Shown here piece after piece: positions 1 to 7,879 of a DNA stretch of 41,025 nt. Origin of the DNA: Alphaproteobacteria bacterium (GTDB lineage: Bacteria > Pseudomonadota > Alphaproteobacteria > Rhizobiales > JAKIUO01). The notes under the pieces are model-generated. The model was not told the origin of the DNA and ran no database searches. It was given only the letters and a program-made list of their open reading frames with translations. The first letter of the stretch is position 1. The number at the start of each line of letters is the position of its first letter. The stretch covers positions 1-41,025 of the forward strand of contig JAJRRW010000067.1 of the NCBI GenBank assembly GCA_024279115.1, given 5' to 3'. The translations under genes and the position numbers were made by a program.

Positions 1-1
1 C

Positions 2-49
2 GATGGCGATGGCGATGGCGATGGCGATGGCGATGGCGATGGCGATGGC
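2..49. repeat. (GATGGC)8 tandem hexamer repeat
   Basis: Eight perfect copies of GATGGC run from the second base of the window, and the repeat probably continues beyond the left edge. Read on the plus strand in one frame it encodes alternating Asp-Gly. A repeat of this kind at the very edge is typical of where a short-read assembly stops. Confidence 0.95.
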
Positions 50-70
50 AAGGATAGTGAAAAGAGCTAA
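2..70 (+). CDS. Possible 3' end of a truncated gene with a (Asp-Gly)n C-terminus
   Basis: The frame starting at base 2 reads eight Asp-Gly pairs, then KDSEKS and a TAA stop at 68-70. If coding, this is the acidic C-terminal tail of a protein whose body lies outside the window. The other two plus frames give Met-Ala or Arg-Trp repeats. The choice of Asp-Gly rests only on its plausibility as an acidic tail ending in a clean stop. Function is unknown, and it may not be a gene at all. Confidence 0.25.
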   Translation, partial: DGDGDGDGDGDGDGDGKDSEKS

Positions 71-181
71 GCTCTTACAGGCCTGAACGGCTTTGGACTG
101 TGTTGACCCGCAGTCGACCATTGCGCGGTGATCGCCAATGACACGTGGCGCGGGTTCAGCTCGCGCCATTTCAGGGGATCT

Positions 182-343
182 AGAGCGGTTTGCATTTAGT
201 CGTGCTCAAAATCAGTTGAGCAGTTTTGCTTCGGTTTCAAGTTAAGAAATGCAGGATATATCGAGATATTTTCAAATTTCTTGACGCCGAAAACGGTGCA
301 AAAATATCGGCTGGAATGATTGCGGGTGAACGCAAACGGCTCT
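182..343. repeat. Nested inverted-repeat intergenic element (about 160 bp)
   Basis: Outer arms GAGCGGTTTGC (183-193) and GCAAACGGCTC (332-342) are inverted copies with one mismatch, and weaker pairing continues inwards. Inside, TGCTCAA (203-209) and TTGAGCA (216-222) form a perfect 7-bp hairpin. A longer imperfect pair runs from about 226-250 to 275-301. No reading frame fills it. It resembles the short palindromic or MITE-like intergenic elements of alphaproteobacteria, but copy number cannot be judged here. It ends 3 bases from the murJ stop, so it could also act as a 3' structure on that transcript. Apart from this element and the hexamer repeat I see nothing in 71-181. Confidence 0.55.
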
Positions 344-345
344 CG

Positions 346-1908
346 TCACCGACGCCGACGCAGCTTACGCTTTAGCGTCTCGACACTGAAGCCACCAATA
401 AGACCGGCCACGAGAAAATAGATGACCATTCCCGCCAGCACCAGCAGGGCCAGAGCGCCTGCCTGAGTGAGAAAGGGCTGGGTGCGCGAAAACCACGGCG
501 ACAAAATCGGCAGCAGAGCCAGCAGCGCCCCGCCCATCACAAAGCTGGCCAGCAAAATCCGCGGAACAGCCCGCCGTGCCTGGGCATCAAGTACATAATG
601 ACCGCGCTTGCGCAGGGTCGACCAAAGAAGCAAAGCATTGACCCAGCCCGCAATGGTGGTGGCAATGGCAATGCCGATATGGCCAAGCGAAGAGAATAAT
701 GCGAGGCTGATCACCACATTGGTCACCATCGAAATAGCGGCAAAATGCATGGGCGTTCTGGTATCTTCGCGGGCAAAAAATCCGGGCTGAAAAACCTTGG
801 AGAGCACAAAGGCCGGCAGGCCAAAGGCAAAGGCCAGCAAGGCGGTCCCGACCATTTGCGTATCTTGCGCACTGAACTGGCCGCGCTCGAACAAAACCTG
901 AATGAGCGGCTCGGGCACCACGACCAGGGCAACAGAGGCGGGCAGCGTCAAAAGCAGGGAAATCTCCAGCGAACGGTTCTGACTGTCATGGGCCTCGGCA
1001 TCCTTGCCAGCCCGCAGCAAGCGCGAAATATCTGGCAGCAAAACCACGCCAATGGCGATGCCAATCACCCCAAGCGGAAGCTGGTAAAGCCGGTCGGCAT
1101 AGGCCAGCCAGGCAATGGCCCCATCCTGCATGGACGCGATCAGCGTGCCAATGACAATATTGATCTGCACAACGCCGCCGGCAATGACGCCAGGAACACC
1201 GAGCTTCAGCAACGCCTTCACCCTCGGGGTGAGGCGCGGTAATTTCAGCTTCAGCCCCATGCCAATGCGGCGCGCCGCAAACACAACCACAAGCAACTGC
1301 AACAGGCCGGCAAAAGAGACGGCCCAACACAGGATTATTCCGGTTTCAGGCGTGTTGCCATATCCCAGCGCCAGTAGCACAGCAAGAACGCCGATAAACA
1401 CCACATTCAGCAAAACCGGTGCCGCCGCAGCCACCGCAAATTTGTGGAAAGCGTTCAAAATGCCCGAAAACAGCGCCAGCAGGGACACAAACAAAAGATA
1501 GGGCATGGTGATGCGGGTCAGCAAAACGGCAAGGTCAAACTTTTCAGGCGTATCGGCAAACCCACCAGCCAGACCAAACATCAAAAAAGGCATGAAAAAT
1601 TCGGCCAGCGCCGTCACAATAATGAGGGCAAATATCAGCACCGCCATGGCTTCTTCGGCAAATTTCTTCGCCTCTGCCTTGCCCTCCCCCTCAAGCTGTT
1701 TTGAAAACAGCGGAATAAAGGCCGAGTTGAAGGCCCCTTCGGCAAACAGCCGTCGGAACAGGTTGGGAAAGCGAAAGGCCACAAAAAATGCTTCGGCCAC
1801 CGGTCCGGTGCCCAGAGCCGCCGCCAGCAAAATCTCGCGCATAAAGCCAAGAACACGGCTGATTAGCGTAAAGCCACCAACGGTTGCAAAGGATTTAAAA
1901 AGTTTCAT
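346..1908 (-). CDS. murJ: Lipid II flippase MurJ (MviN family)
   Basis: The 520-residue product is the usual length for MurJ and is hydrophobic throughout, with about 14 membrane segments expected for this MOP-superfamily exporter. The N-terminal stretch FATVGGFTLISRVLGFMREI and the following AFFVAFRFPNLFRRLFAEGAF are family hallmarks, the latter holding the conserved Arg-rich loop facing the lipid II cavity. MurJ moves the undecaprenyl-linked peptidoglycan precursor from the cytoplasmic to the periplasmic face of the inner membrane. The protein ends in a basic tail (KRKLRRRR) and a TGA stop. It stands alone: upstream is the chemoreceptor gene on the same strand, about 190 bases away, and downstream is the inverted-repeat element. 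The alphaproteobacterial partner glnD is not seen next to it. Confidence 0.95.
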   Translation of the reverse strand: MKLFKSFATVGGFTLISRVLGFMREILLAAALGTGPVAEAFFVAFRFPNLFRRLFAEGAFNSAFIPLFSKQLEGEGKAEAKKFAEEAMAVLIFALIIVTALAEFFMPFLMFGLAGGFADTPEKFDLAVLLTRITMPYLLFVSLLALFSGILNAFHKFAVAAAAPVLLNVVFIGVLAVLLALGYGNTPETGIILCWAVSFAGLLQLLVVVFAARRIGMGLKLKLPRLTPRVKALLKLGVPGVIAGGVVQINIVIGTLIASMQDGAIAWLAYADRLYQLPLGVIGIAIGVVLLPDISRLLRAGKDAEAHDSQNRSLEISLLLTLPASVALVVVPEPLIQVLFERGQFSAQDTQMVGTALLAFAFGLPAFVLSKVFQPGFFAREDTRTPMHFAAISMVTNVVISLALFSSLGHIGIAIATTIAGWVNALLLWSTLRKRGHYVLDAQARRAVPRILLASFVMGGALLALLPILSPWFSRTQPFLTQAGALALLVLAGMVIYFLVAGLIGGFSVETLKRKLRRRR

Positions 1909-2030
1909 GGCGTGAAGATGTAGGCGGATGAAGGAGGGCTGGCAAGATATATTGGCGACAGGGGGACAATTGAGTTTAAAAACTCATTCATTTGCCTGAA
2001 ATTTTCTGCTTGCCAGCAAGTGTTCGCAAT

Positions 2031-2060
2031 TACCCCCCTACCGCGTTCGGCAGAGGGGTA
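2031..2060 (-). terminator. Candidate terminator hairpin after the chemoreceptor gene
   Basis: TACCCCCCT (2031-2039) and AGAGGGGTA (2052-2060) pair at 8 of 9 positions around a 12-base loop, about 40 bases past the chemoreceptor stop on the minus strand. No convincing T run follows, so rho-independent function is uncertain. A second small perfect inverted repeat, CTTGC-CA-GCAAG, lies at 2009-2020. Confidence 0.4.
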
Positions 2061-2101
2061 AAATGCCAGTTGCATTGGTTCTTTAGTGATCGCAAACTGT
2101 T

Positions 2102-4075
2102 CTAGCCCACTTTTTTCTGCGCAGGTGTGGACGCTGTGTCGGTAAACTGAATGCCAGCACGATCACCAGAGGCCCATCTCGCCGTGCCACTTTTGGGTCC
2201 ATCATTGCCAACGGAAACGGTGACTTCCTGGCCCGGCTGCAATCTGGCTCCTCTGATCCCGACACCGCCTTTGGAAATATCTTCAATGATAATTTCCTGG
2301 CCCGCCAGGCTACCGCTATCCAGCTTGGCACTCATCCTTGTGGTCAAACGATCGAACTGGCGCTGGTTCTCGGCTTCTTGCTCCGCATCGAGGGATAACG
2401 ACAGCTCTCCCAATAGACGAACCACGTCGAGACTAGCCTCATTCATACGGTCCACTTCAGCAATGGTTGCCTCGAAATCATTTGCGGCATGGTTGATAAG
2501 GGCCTGTTTGCCAGCGGCATGAACGATCATATGTGGCTCCACCAGCTCTTTGTAACTGGGGTGATTGACAAGTTTGCTATTGGTCAGAGCATCATACCAT
2601 TTTCCCAGTCGACAGGAATGGTGATCCGGGACTTCGTCGCTTTTCCAGTCTCCGCGATCCATCACTGTATCCAGAATGCGTTTCTTGAACAGAACATGAT
2701 CAATTTTTGCCATCTCGCAAAGCGCTTGGTCAGATCCTTCATTGAACCAGTTTTGGGCTGATGTCAAAAATTCATCATTGGTCGATTGATAGCTGTCGGC
2801 CATCTCTTCGATCAGCCCTTCATTTTGGGCAGACAGATTGGCGACATTGACGATACTTTGTGCAATCTCGTTTGTTGCGCCTTTTTGCTCTTGTAAAATA
2901 TTTGATATATCGAGCATTTTTTCATATACACCTCCCACCTGACCAGAGATCTGGTCCATGGTCTCACGAGCGCTGGCAACCGCACGCTCGCCTTCACTTA
3001 CAGCACTTTGCGAAGACGTCATGGTGGCGCGGATTTTCTCCATACCTGAGTTTAGCGCTGCGATCTTGCGGGCAATATCTTCAGTTGATTTCGACGTTTG
3101 GCTGGCGAGGCTCTTTACTTCTGAGGCGACAACAGCAAATCCCTTGCCAGCCTCTCCGGCCCGGGCCGCTTCGATCGTCGCATTCAGGGCCAGCAGGTTT
3201 GTCTGATCGGCAATATCTTCAATGGCCGTCAAGATCTGGCCGATCTCGCTGGACGCTTCACTTAATTCTTCTATGCCTTCATGGGTTTCATGAACAGCTG
3301 CCAGCATATTGTGAATGGCTTTTGTGGCTTCATTGATCGCTTCATGACCATCGCGGGCGGTCTGATTGCTTTCATTGGCTTCGGCGGCAGCGCTTTCACT
3401 GCTCATCGAAATCTGCTCGACAGAGGCGACAAGCTGCGAGGCTGCCGAGGAAATGGTTTGCGAGCCAAGCTTGGCTTCCTTGGCATTGCCAACAAGTCGC
3501 GCCAGTCGAAACGAGGTGGCGTTGACCTTGACGACCGTTTCCGCCAGCGAGCGCAGATTTTTGGTATCGGTATCGCCGTTGTGCAGGCCAATAGCGCTGC
3601 TCATTGACTTTTTCTCATAGGCCGATGTCGAGATCATGATGTCAATGGTCATGCGGGCGATGATTTGCTGCATCTGGTTTTTCATGCGCGACGGCATAAA
3701 CCGGTGTTTCGCGGCAACTCGCGGCAACAAGCGCATCATGATCCACGCATAGGAGGCAAGGTACCAGCCTTGATCAAGGCCAATGCGCTCGTGAATTTCG
3801 CCGATCTGGATGGATCTTTCCTGGAAATTTGCATCAAGACTACCCTCAAGCATGGTTCTCCAGTGATTGAGCTGTGCCGACTTCAACCCATCAATGCGTG
3901 ATTGCTCACCGATGATATTCCGCAATTCTTCGACAGACAGAATATTGCGATAAAAATCATCCATCAAAGATTTGATGATCGGCTCGCAGATCTCCCATAG
4001 CTTGTCGTTGGGCAGCAAATTCTTGCCACCACTAAATAAAAAGGCATCAATTTTTTCGATGAGTTGGTCTTGCAT
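2102..4075 (-). CDS. Soluble globin-coupled chemoreceptor with CZB zinc domain and C-terminal PilZ
   Basis: The 657-residue protein has no membrane segment, so it should be a cytosolic receptor. Residues 1-155 match a protoglobin sensor, with proximal haem histidine H95 in [17 protein letters not shown]. Residues 200-440 are an MCP signalling coiled coil with the hairpin tip [20 protein letters not shown] at about 286-305, which docks CheA/CheW. Residues 455-560 are a CZB domain with its 3-His/1-Cys zinc set: H460, C488 (HSCRLGKWY), H515 and H519. Residues 570-648 are PilZ, with both c-di-GMP motifs intact (RQFDR at 572-576, DISKGG at 599-604). The start at 4075 is preferred over an ATG 17 codons upstream because GGGGAAACGAC precedes it. 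The stop is TAG. The 289-base gap upstream is AT-rich and must hold its promoter. No cheA, cheW or cheY is nearby. The predicted role is to integrate oxygen, zinc or redox, and c-di-GMP signals. Confidence 0.93.
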   Translation of the reverse strand: MQDQLIEKIDAFLFSGGKNLLPNDKLWEICEPIIKSLMDDFYRNILSVEELRNIIGEQSRIDGLKSAQLNHWRTMLEGSLDANFQERSIQIGEIHERIGLDQGWYLASYAWIMMRLLPRVAAKHRFMPSRMKNQMQQIIARMTIDIMISTSAYEKKSMSSAIGLHNGDTDTKNLRSLAETVVKVNATSFRLARLVGNAKEAKLGSQTISSAASQLVASVEQISMSSESAAAEANESNQTARDGHEAINEATKAIHNMLAAVHETHEGIEELSEASSEIGQILTAIEDIADQTNLLALNATIEAARAGEAGKGFAVVASEVKSLASQTSKSTEDIARKIAALNSGMEKIRATMTSSQSAVSEGERAVASARETMDQISGQVGGVYEKMLDISNILQEQKGATNEIAQSIVNVANLSAQNEGLIEEMADSYQSTNDEFLTSAQNWFNEGSDQALCEMAKIDHVLFKKRILDTVMDRGDWKSDEVPDHHSCRLGKWYDALTNSKLVNHPSYKELVEPHMIVHAAGKQALINHAANDFEATIAEVDRMNEASLDVVRLLGELSLSLDAEQEAENQRQFDRLTTRMSAKLDSGSLAGQEIIIEDISKGGVGIRGARLQPGQEVTVSVGNDGPKSGTARWASGDRAGIQFTDTASTPAQKKVG

Positions 4076-4364
4076 GTCGTTTCCCCGTGTCAGTCTGCCA
4101 GGCAAAGCAATGTCGCTTGGCGGCATTTACAATACACCATCCAAAGATCGTGTATCTGGTTCATGTATTTTTGGAGCGCAATACTAGATATTTTTTTTAT
4201 TATTATTTGACACACCAATATTCGACTGCAAACAAAATATGTGGATTGAACAAGTCGGCGTTGGTCCTAAAATAGTTCTTAGTGATATTTTATTAACAAC
4301 TGACTACCAACTGTATGATTATTGCCATCTGACGTCACATCCGGCACAAACAGCCTGTCAACGC

Positions 4365-6536
4365 TTACATAAAACTATGAGGATCAATATCTATGGTCAG
4401 CTTGAGCGATCCTTTGGGGCGCGGCAATGGGTCGAGCCATTGTTTGATATAAGCCTGAATATCAACCTCGCGCTGCGCTTTGATGAGCAACCGAAAACGA
4501 GCCCGGCCACGGATCATGAAAATCGGAGCTTCGGCTGGTCCAAGCACCCGCAATTTCGACGAACGCGGGGCACTTACCGCCAGCATGCGCGCATAATTTG
4601 CGGCTTCCGAGGTCTGGTTTGACGAGACAATGATCGCCGCCAGCCGGCCATAGGGGGGCAGTGCACCTTTTTCACGGGCCTCCCCCTCTTGTTGCAAAAA
4701 CTGGTCGCGATCACCAGATACCATGGCCTGCATCACCGGATGCTCGGGCATATAAGTCTGGATCAAGCCCCGCCCGGCAATCTTGGCGCGCCCCGCCCGG
4801 CCCGTCACCTGCTGTAACAATTGATAGGTGCGCTCGCCAGCACGAGGGTCGCCATGAGCAAGGCCAAGATCACCATCCACCCCGCCAACCAGCGCCAGCC
4901 CGGGAAAATGGTGCCCCTTGGCCACTAATTGCGTGCCGATGATAATATCGATCTGGCGATTGGTGATCTTGTCCAGCAGCACACGCATTTCTTCAATGTC
5001 GGGAATGAGATCGCTTGACAAGATGGCGGTGCGGGCATCTGGAAAACGCTCAACTACTTCTTCCGCCACTCGCTCGACGCCAGGACCACAGGCCACCAGA
5101 GTGTCTTTCTCGTCGCAAGAGGGGCAGATGCGCAGCACCGGGGTGGTGTAGCCGCAATGATGGCAGGTCAGCTTGTTGTGAAAGCGATGTTCCACCAGCC
5201 AGGCGGAGCAATCGGGACATTCAAAGCGATGGCCGCAGGTGCGGCACAAGGTCAGCGGCGCATAGCCACGGCGATTAAGAAACAACAGGCTTTGCTGACC
5301 TTTTTCAAAGACGTCCTGCATTTCCCCAACAAGCTTTGGAGAAATCCATTTGCCGCGCTCGGGGGGATCGGCCCGCAAATCAATCGAGGTGATGTCAGGC
5401 AGCTTGGCCCCGGCATAACGTTCGGTGAGCTTGAGATGGGTGTAACGCCCGCTTGTCGCATTGACATGGCTTTCAATACTGGGGGTTGCCGAGCTTAGCA
5501 CCACCGGGATTTTTCCCAGCATGGCCCGCACCACCGCCATGTCACGGCCATGATAAATCAGCTGACTTTCTTGCTTGTAGGCCGGTTCATGCTCCTCATC
5601 GACAATGATCACACCAAGGTCTTTAAAGGGCAAAAACAAACTCGAACGCGCCCCGATGACGGCGCGAATGTCCCCCGAGGCGACGCCTCGCCAGATGCGC
5701 CCGCGCTGAACGGGAGAGATCTCCGAATGCCAGCCCGCTGGTTGCACGCCAAAGCGCTCATGAAAGCGTTGCAAAAACTGATTGGTCAGGGCAATTTCAG
5801 GCAGCATGAACAGGCTTTGACGGCCCTCGCGCAAAGCCTGGGCAATGGCTTCAAACGCCACTTCGGTTTTGCCAGCCCCTGTCACCCCATCCAGCAACAA
5901 GGTCGCAAATTTTCGCGCGCTGACCGCTTCATGCAGGCTTGAAGCGGCGCTTGATTGTTGCTCGTTCAAGGTTGGGACGCAAAAGTCCGGGTCCGGCAAT
6001 AGCTCAGCGTCACTGGTCATCAGCTCGGCCACCAACACGCCTGACTTCATCAAGCCACTGACCACCGCCGCCCCAACGCCTGCCGCCTGTGCTAGCGCGC
6101 TCTTGCTCCACACACGGTCCCCCGCCACCTGTAATATTTTTTGCCGCGCTGGCGTCACCTTATTGGGAATCTGGGGCCCCACGCGCACTCCCATTTTGGG
6201 CTTGTTGGGGGTAAATGCTGCCTTGGCGCTCATAACAGAGCGCAAAACCATGCCCCGTGGGGCCATGGTATAGCGGGCCACCCAGTCAATGAACTGGCGT
6301 GACACCAAAGGCATGGACGGCACCTCAAGCCGGTCAATGACGGTTTTCAGTCGCGCCGGGTCAACGGGCTTGCCCGAGCCGCCCACCGCCTCGTCCAGCA
6401 CTACGCCAAGGCGCTCTTTACTGCCAAGTGGCACGTGCACAAAATCTCCTGGTGCGAGCGCCAGTTCATCCGGCACCAGATAGTCATAAGACATATCAAT
6501 CGCCAGCGGCAAAAGAACGGGAACGGTTGTCGGCAT
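4365..6536 (-). CDS. priA: Primosomal protein N' / replication restart helicase PriA
   Basis: This 723-residue superfamily 2 helicase recognises stalled forks and reloads the replisome. Visible motifs are Walker A GVTGAGKTEVA near residue 220, the Walker B/DEAH-like box VDEEHEPAYKQ near 320, SSATPSIES, and the fork-pairing zinc region with eight cysteines (CRTCGHRFECPDC and CHHCGYTTPVLRICPSC). The N-terminal 3'-end-binding domain is present from LPLAIDMSYDYLVP. Length and motif order are typical and nothing is missing. It is divergent from xerC across 95 bases, a common alphaproteobacterial arrangement. No strong ribosome-binding site is visible before the ATG at 6536; the next Met, 15 codons in, would cut into the conserved N-terminal strand. 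Confidence 0.96.
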   Translation of the reverse strand: MPTTVPVLLPLAIDMSYDYLVPDELALAPGDFVHVPLGSKERLGVVLDEAVGGSGKPVDPARLKTVIDRLEVPSMPLVSRQFIDWVARYTMAPRGMVLRSVMSAKAAFTPNKPKMGVRVGPQIPNKVTPARQKILQVAGDRVWSKSALAQAAGVGAAVVSGLMKSGVLVAELMTSDAELLPDPDFCVPTLNEQQSSAASSLHEAVSARKFATLLLDGVTGAGKTEVAFEAIAQALREGRQSLFMLPEIALTNQFLQRFHERFGVQPAGWHSEISPVQRGRIWRGVASGDIRAVIGARSSLFLPFKDLGVIIVDEEHEPAYKQESQLIYHGRDMAVVRAMLGKIPVVLSSATPSIESHVNATSGRYTHLKLTERYAGAKLPDITSIDLRADPPERGKWISPKLVGEMQDVFEKGQQSLLFLNRRGYAPLTLCRTCGHRFECPDCSAWLVEHRFHNKLTCHHCGYTTPVLRICPSCDEKDTLVACGPGVERVAEEVVERFPDARTAILSSDLIPDIEEMRVLLDKITNRQIDIIIGTQLVAKGHHFPGLALVGGVDGDLGLAHGDPRAGERTYQLLQQVTGRAGRAKIAGRGLIQTYMPEHPVMQAMVSGDRDQFLQQEGEAREKGALPPYGRLAAIIVSSNQTSEAANYARMLAVSAPRSSKLRVLGPAEAPIFMIRGRARFRLLIKAQREVDIQAYIKQWLDPLPRPKGSLKLTIDIDPHSFM

Positions 6537-6631
6537 GGCGATATTGATGGCCTGTTAGCAAAATTTGAAGAATCAAAGAGCAGACTAGACTCATACACCA
6601 CAAGCCGCAAACCCGATGAAAGCAGCGCGCC

Positions 6632-7603
6632 ATGAACCCCGACGTCCTCGCCATTCCCGTTGCCCCCCAGGTCAATGAGCAAATCCAGCGTTTTTTGCGC
6701 CATCTCGATGCAGAACGCGGCCTGGCGGACAAGACGCTGGAGGCCTATGAGCGTGATGTGCGTCAATTCATGCTGTTTTTGTCCAGCTATCGTGGCACAA
6801 GCGTCACCATTCCAATGCTCAACGACCTTGACGTGCGCGGCTTTCGCAGCTTTCTGGCCCAAAGACGAGCAGAAAAGCCGGGGCAAACCAAAGGGGCCTC
6901 AAGTCGCTCACTGGCCCGCACCCTGTCCGCCCTGCGCAGTTTTTTCCGTTTTCTCAATCACCACAAAATCATCGAAAATCAGGCCGTACTGGCGGTGCAG
7001 ATGCCAAAAATTCCCCACAGCGTCCCCAAGCCCTTGAGCGAATTGAAGGCGGGCAATGTCATGAGCGGCGCTGATCTCGTGCAACGAGAAGGGGCTGATC
7101 CGTGGGTTCTGGCCCGTGACAGCGCGGTGCTGTTATTGCTGTATGGCTCGGGTCTGCGCATATCAGAAGCCCTCAATCTCAATATCTGTGATGCCCCGAC
7201 CCTCACGAAGGATGTCTTGCGGATCAAGGGCAAAGGCGGCAAAGAGCGCATCGTGCCAGTGCTGCCCGTGGCCATCCAGGCGATCGCCGATTACCTCGCG
7301 CTTTGTCCCTATGGCTGCGAGGGGGATGACCCCTTGTTCCTGGGCGAAAAAGGCAAACGCCTCTCCCCTCGCATCATCCAGCTGGTCATGCAGCGCTTGC
7401 GCGGCGCTCTGGGCCTTGCCGATACAGCAACGCCGCACGCTCTACGCCACAGCTTTGCCACCCACCTGCTCGGCAATGGTGGTGATCTGCGCGAAATTCA
7501 GGAATTGCTGGGTCACGCCAGTCTCTCCACCACGCAGATCTATACGCAGGTCGATCAAAAACATTTGCTCAAGACCTATCAAGGCGCCCACCCAAGAGCT
7601 TGA
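6632..7603 (+). CDS. xerC: Tyrosine recombinase XerC
   Basis: The 323-residue protein has an N-terminal SAM-like core-binding domain (about 15-120) and a C-terminal catalytic domain. All six catalytic residues can be placed: R176 (SGLRISEAL), K201 (KGKGGKERIVPV), H269 and R272 (HALRHSFATHLL), H295 (LGHASLSTTQ) and nucleophile Y304 (IYTQ). XerC, with XerD, resolves chromosome dimers at dif during division. Synteny with priA and the long N-terminus favour XerC over XerD or an integrase. The stop TGA is followed within 5 bases by an arm of an inverted-repeat element. No dif-like site is obvious nearby, which is normal because dif lies at the terminus. Confidence 0.93.
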   Translation: MNPDVLAIPVAPQVNEQIQRFLRHLDAERGLADKTLEAYERDVRQFMLFLSSYRGTSVTIPMLNDLDVRGFRSFLAQRRAEKPGQTKGASSRSLARTLSALRSFFRFLNHHKIIENQAVLAVQMPKIPHSVPKPLSELKAGNVMSGADLVQREGADPWVLARDSAVLLLLYGSGLRISEALNLNICDAPTLTKDVLRIKGKGGKERIVPVLPVAIQAIADYLALCPYGCEGDDPLFLGEKGKRLSPRIIQLVMQRLRGALGLADTATPHALRHSFATHLLGNGGDLREIQELLGHASLSTTQIYTQVDQKHLLKTYQGAHPRA

Positions 7604-7607
7604 TCAA

Positions 7608-7776
7608 TCTCCCGGCTATTCTTCGCTTCGCGAAGGCCTCCCGTTGGTCGGAATTCCTTTGCTGATTGACGATTTCATTTGTATCAAGAATTCCGATGTA
7701 ACCATCGGCAAGCGTGACCACGCGCCGGGCATTGCCCGCCCGTCGGAGGCCGTGCGAAGCACGAATAGCCGCGAGA
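7608..7776. repeat. Inverted-repeat element between xerC and the GMC gene
   Basis: The left arm (7608-7643) and right arm (7745-7776) are imperfect inverted copies. When the left arm is complemented, both read GGAGGCC, then GCGAAGC, then GAATAGCCG and GAGA, with a few mismatches and small gaps. Between them a second pair, TCGGAATTC (7648-7656) and GAATTCCGA (7688-7696), is perfect. No convincing coding frame is seen in 7604-7879. It could be a non-autonomous mobile element or a structured 3' RNA. It is similar in size to the element at 182-343, but their sequences do not match. Confidence 0.5.
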
Positions 7777-7834
7777 CCGATAAAGTCCTCCGCCCGACCG
7801 CCCTCAAATAGCGAAGCGATAGGGCAACGATAAA

Positions 7835-7848
7835 GCAGGCCCGCCTGC
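7835..7848 (-). terminator. Candidate terminator of the GMC oxidoreductase gene
   Basis: On the minus strand GCAGG-CGGG-CCTGC forms a compact GC-rich hairpin followed by TTTATC, about 32 bases after the GMC stop codon. The stem is short and the T run weak, so confidence is limited. Confidence 0.4.
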
Positions 7849-7879
7849 GGCGAGACAGCAGCGAGATATATCAACAAGA

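Noticed and set aside
1-49. CRISPR array
   Set aside because: The left-edge repeat has a 6-base period with no spacers. No other repeat-spacer pattern and no cas gene is present.
6632-7603. Phage or integron integrase
   Set aside because: Length, all XerC motifs and divergent synteny with priA favour the housekeeping recombinase; no att-like repeats or phage genes flank it.
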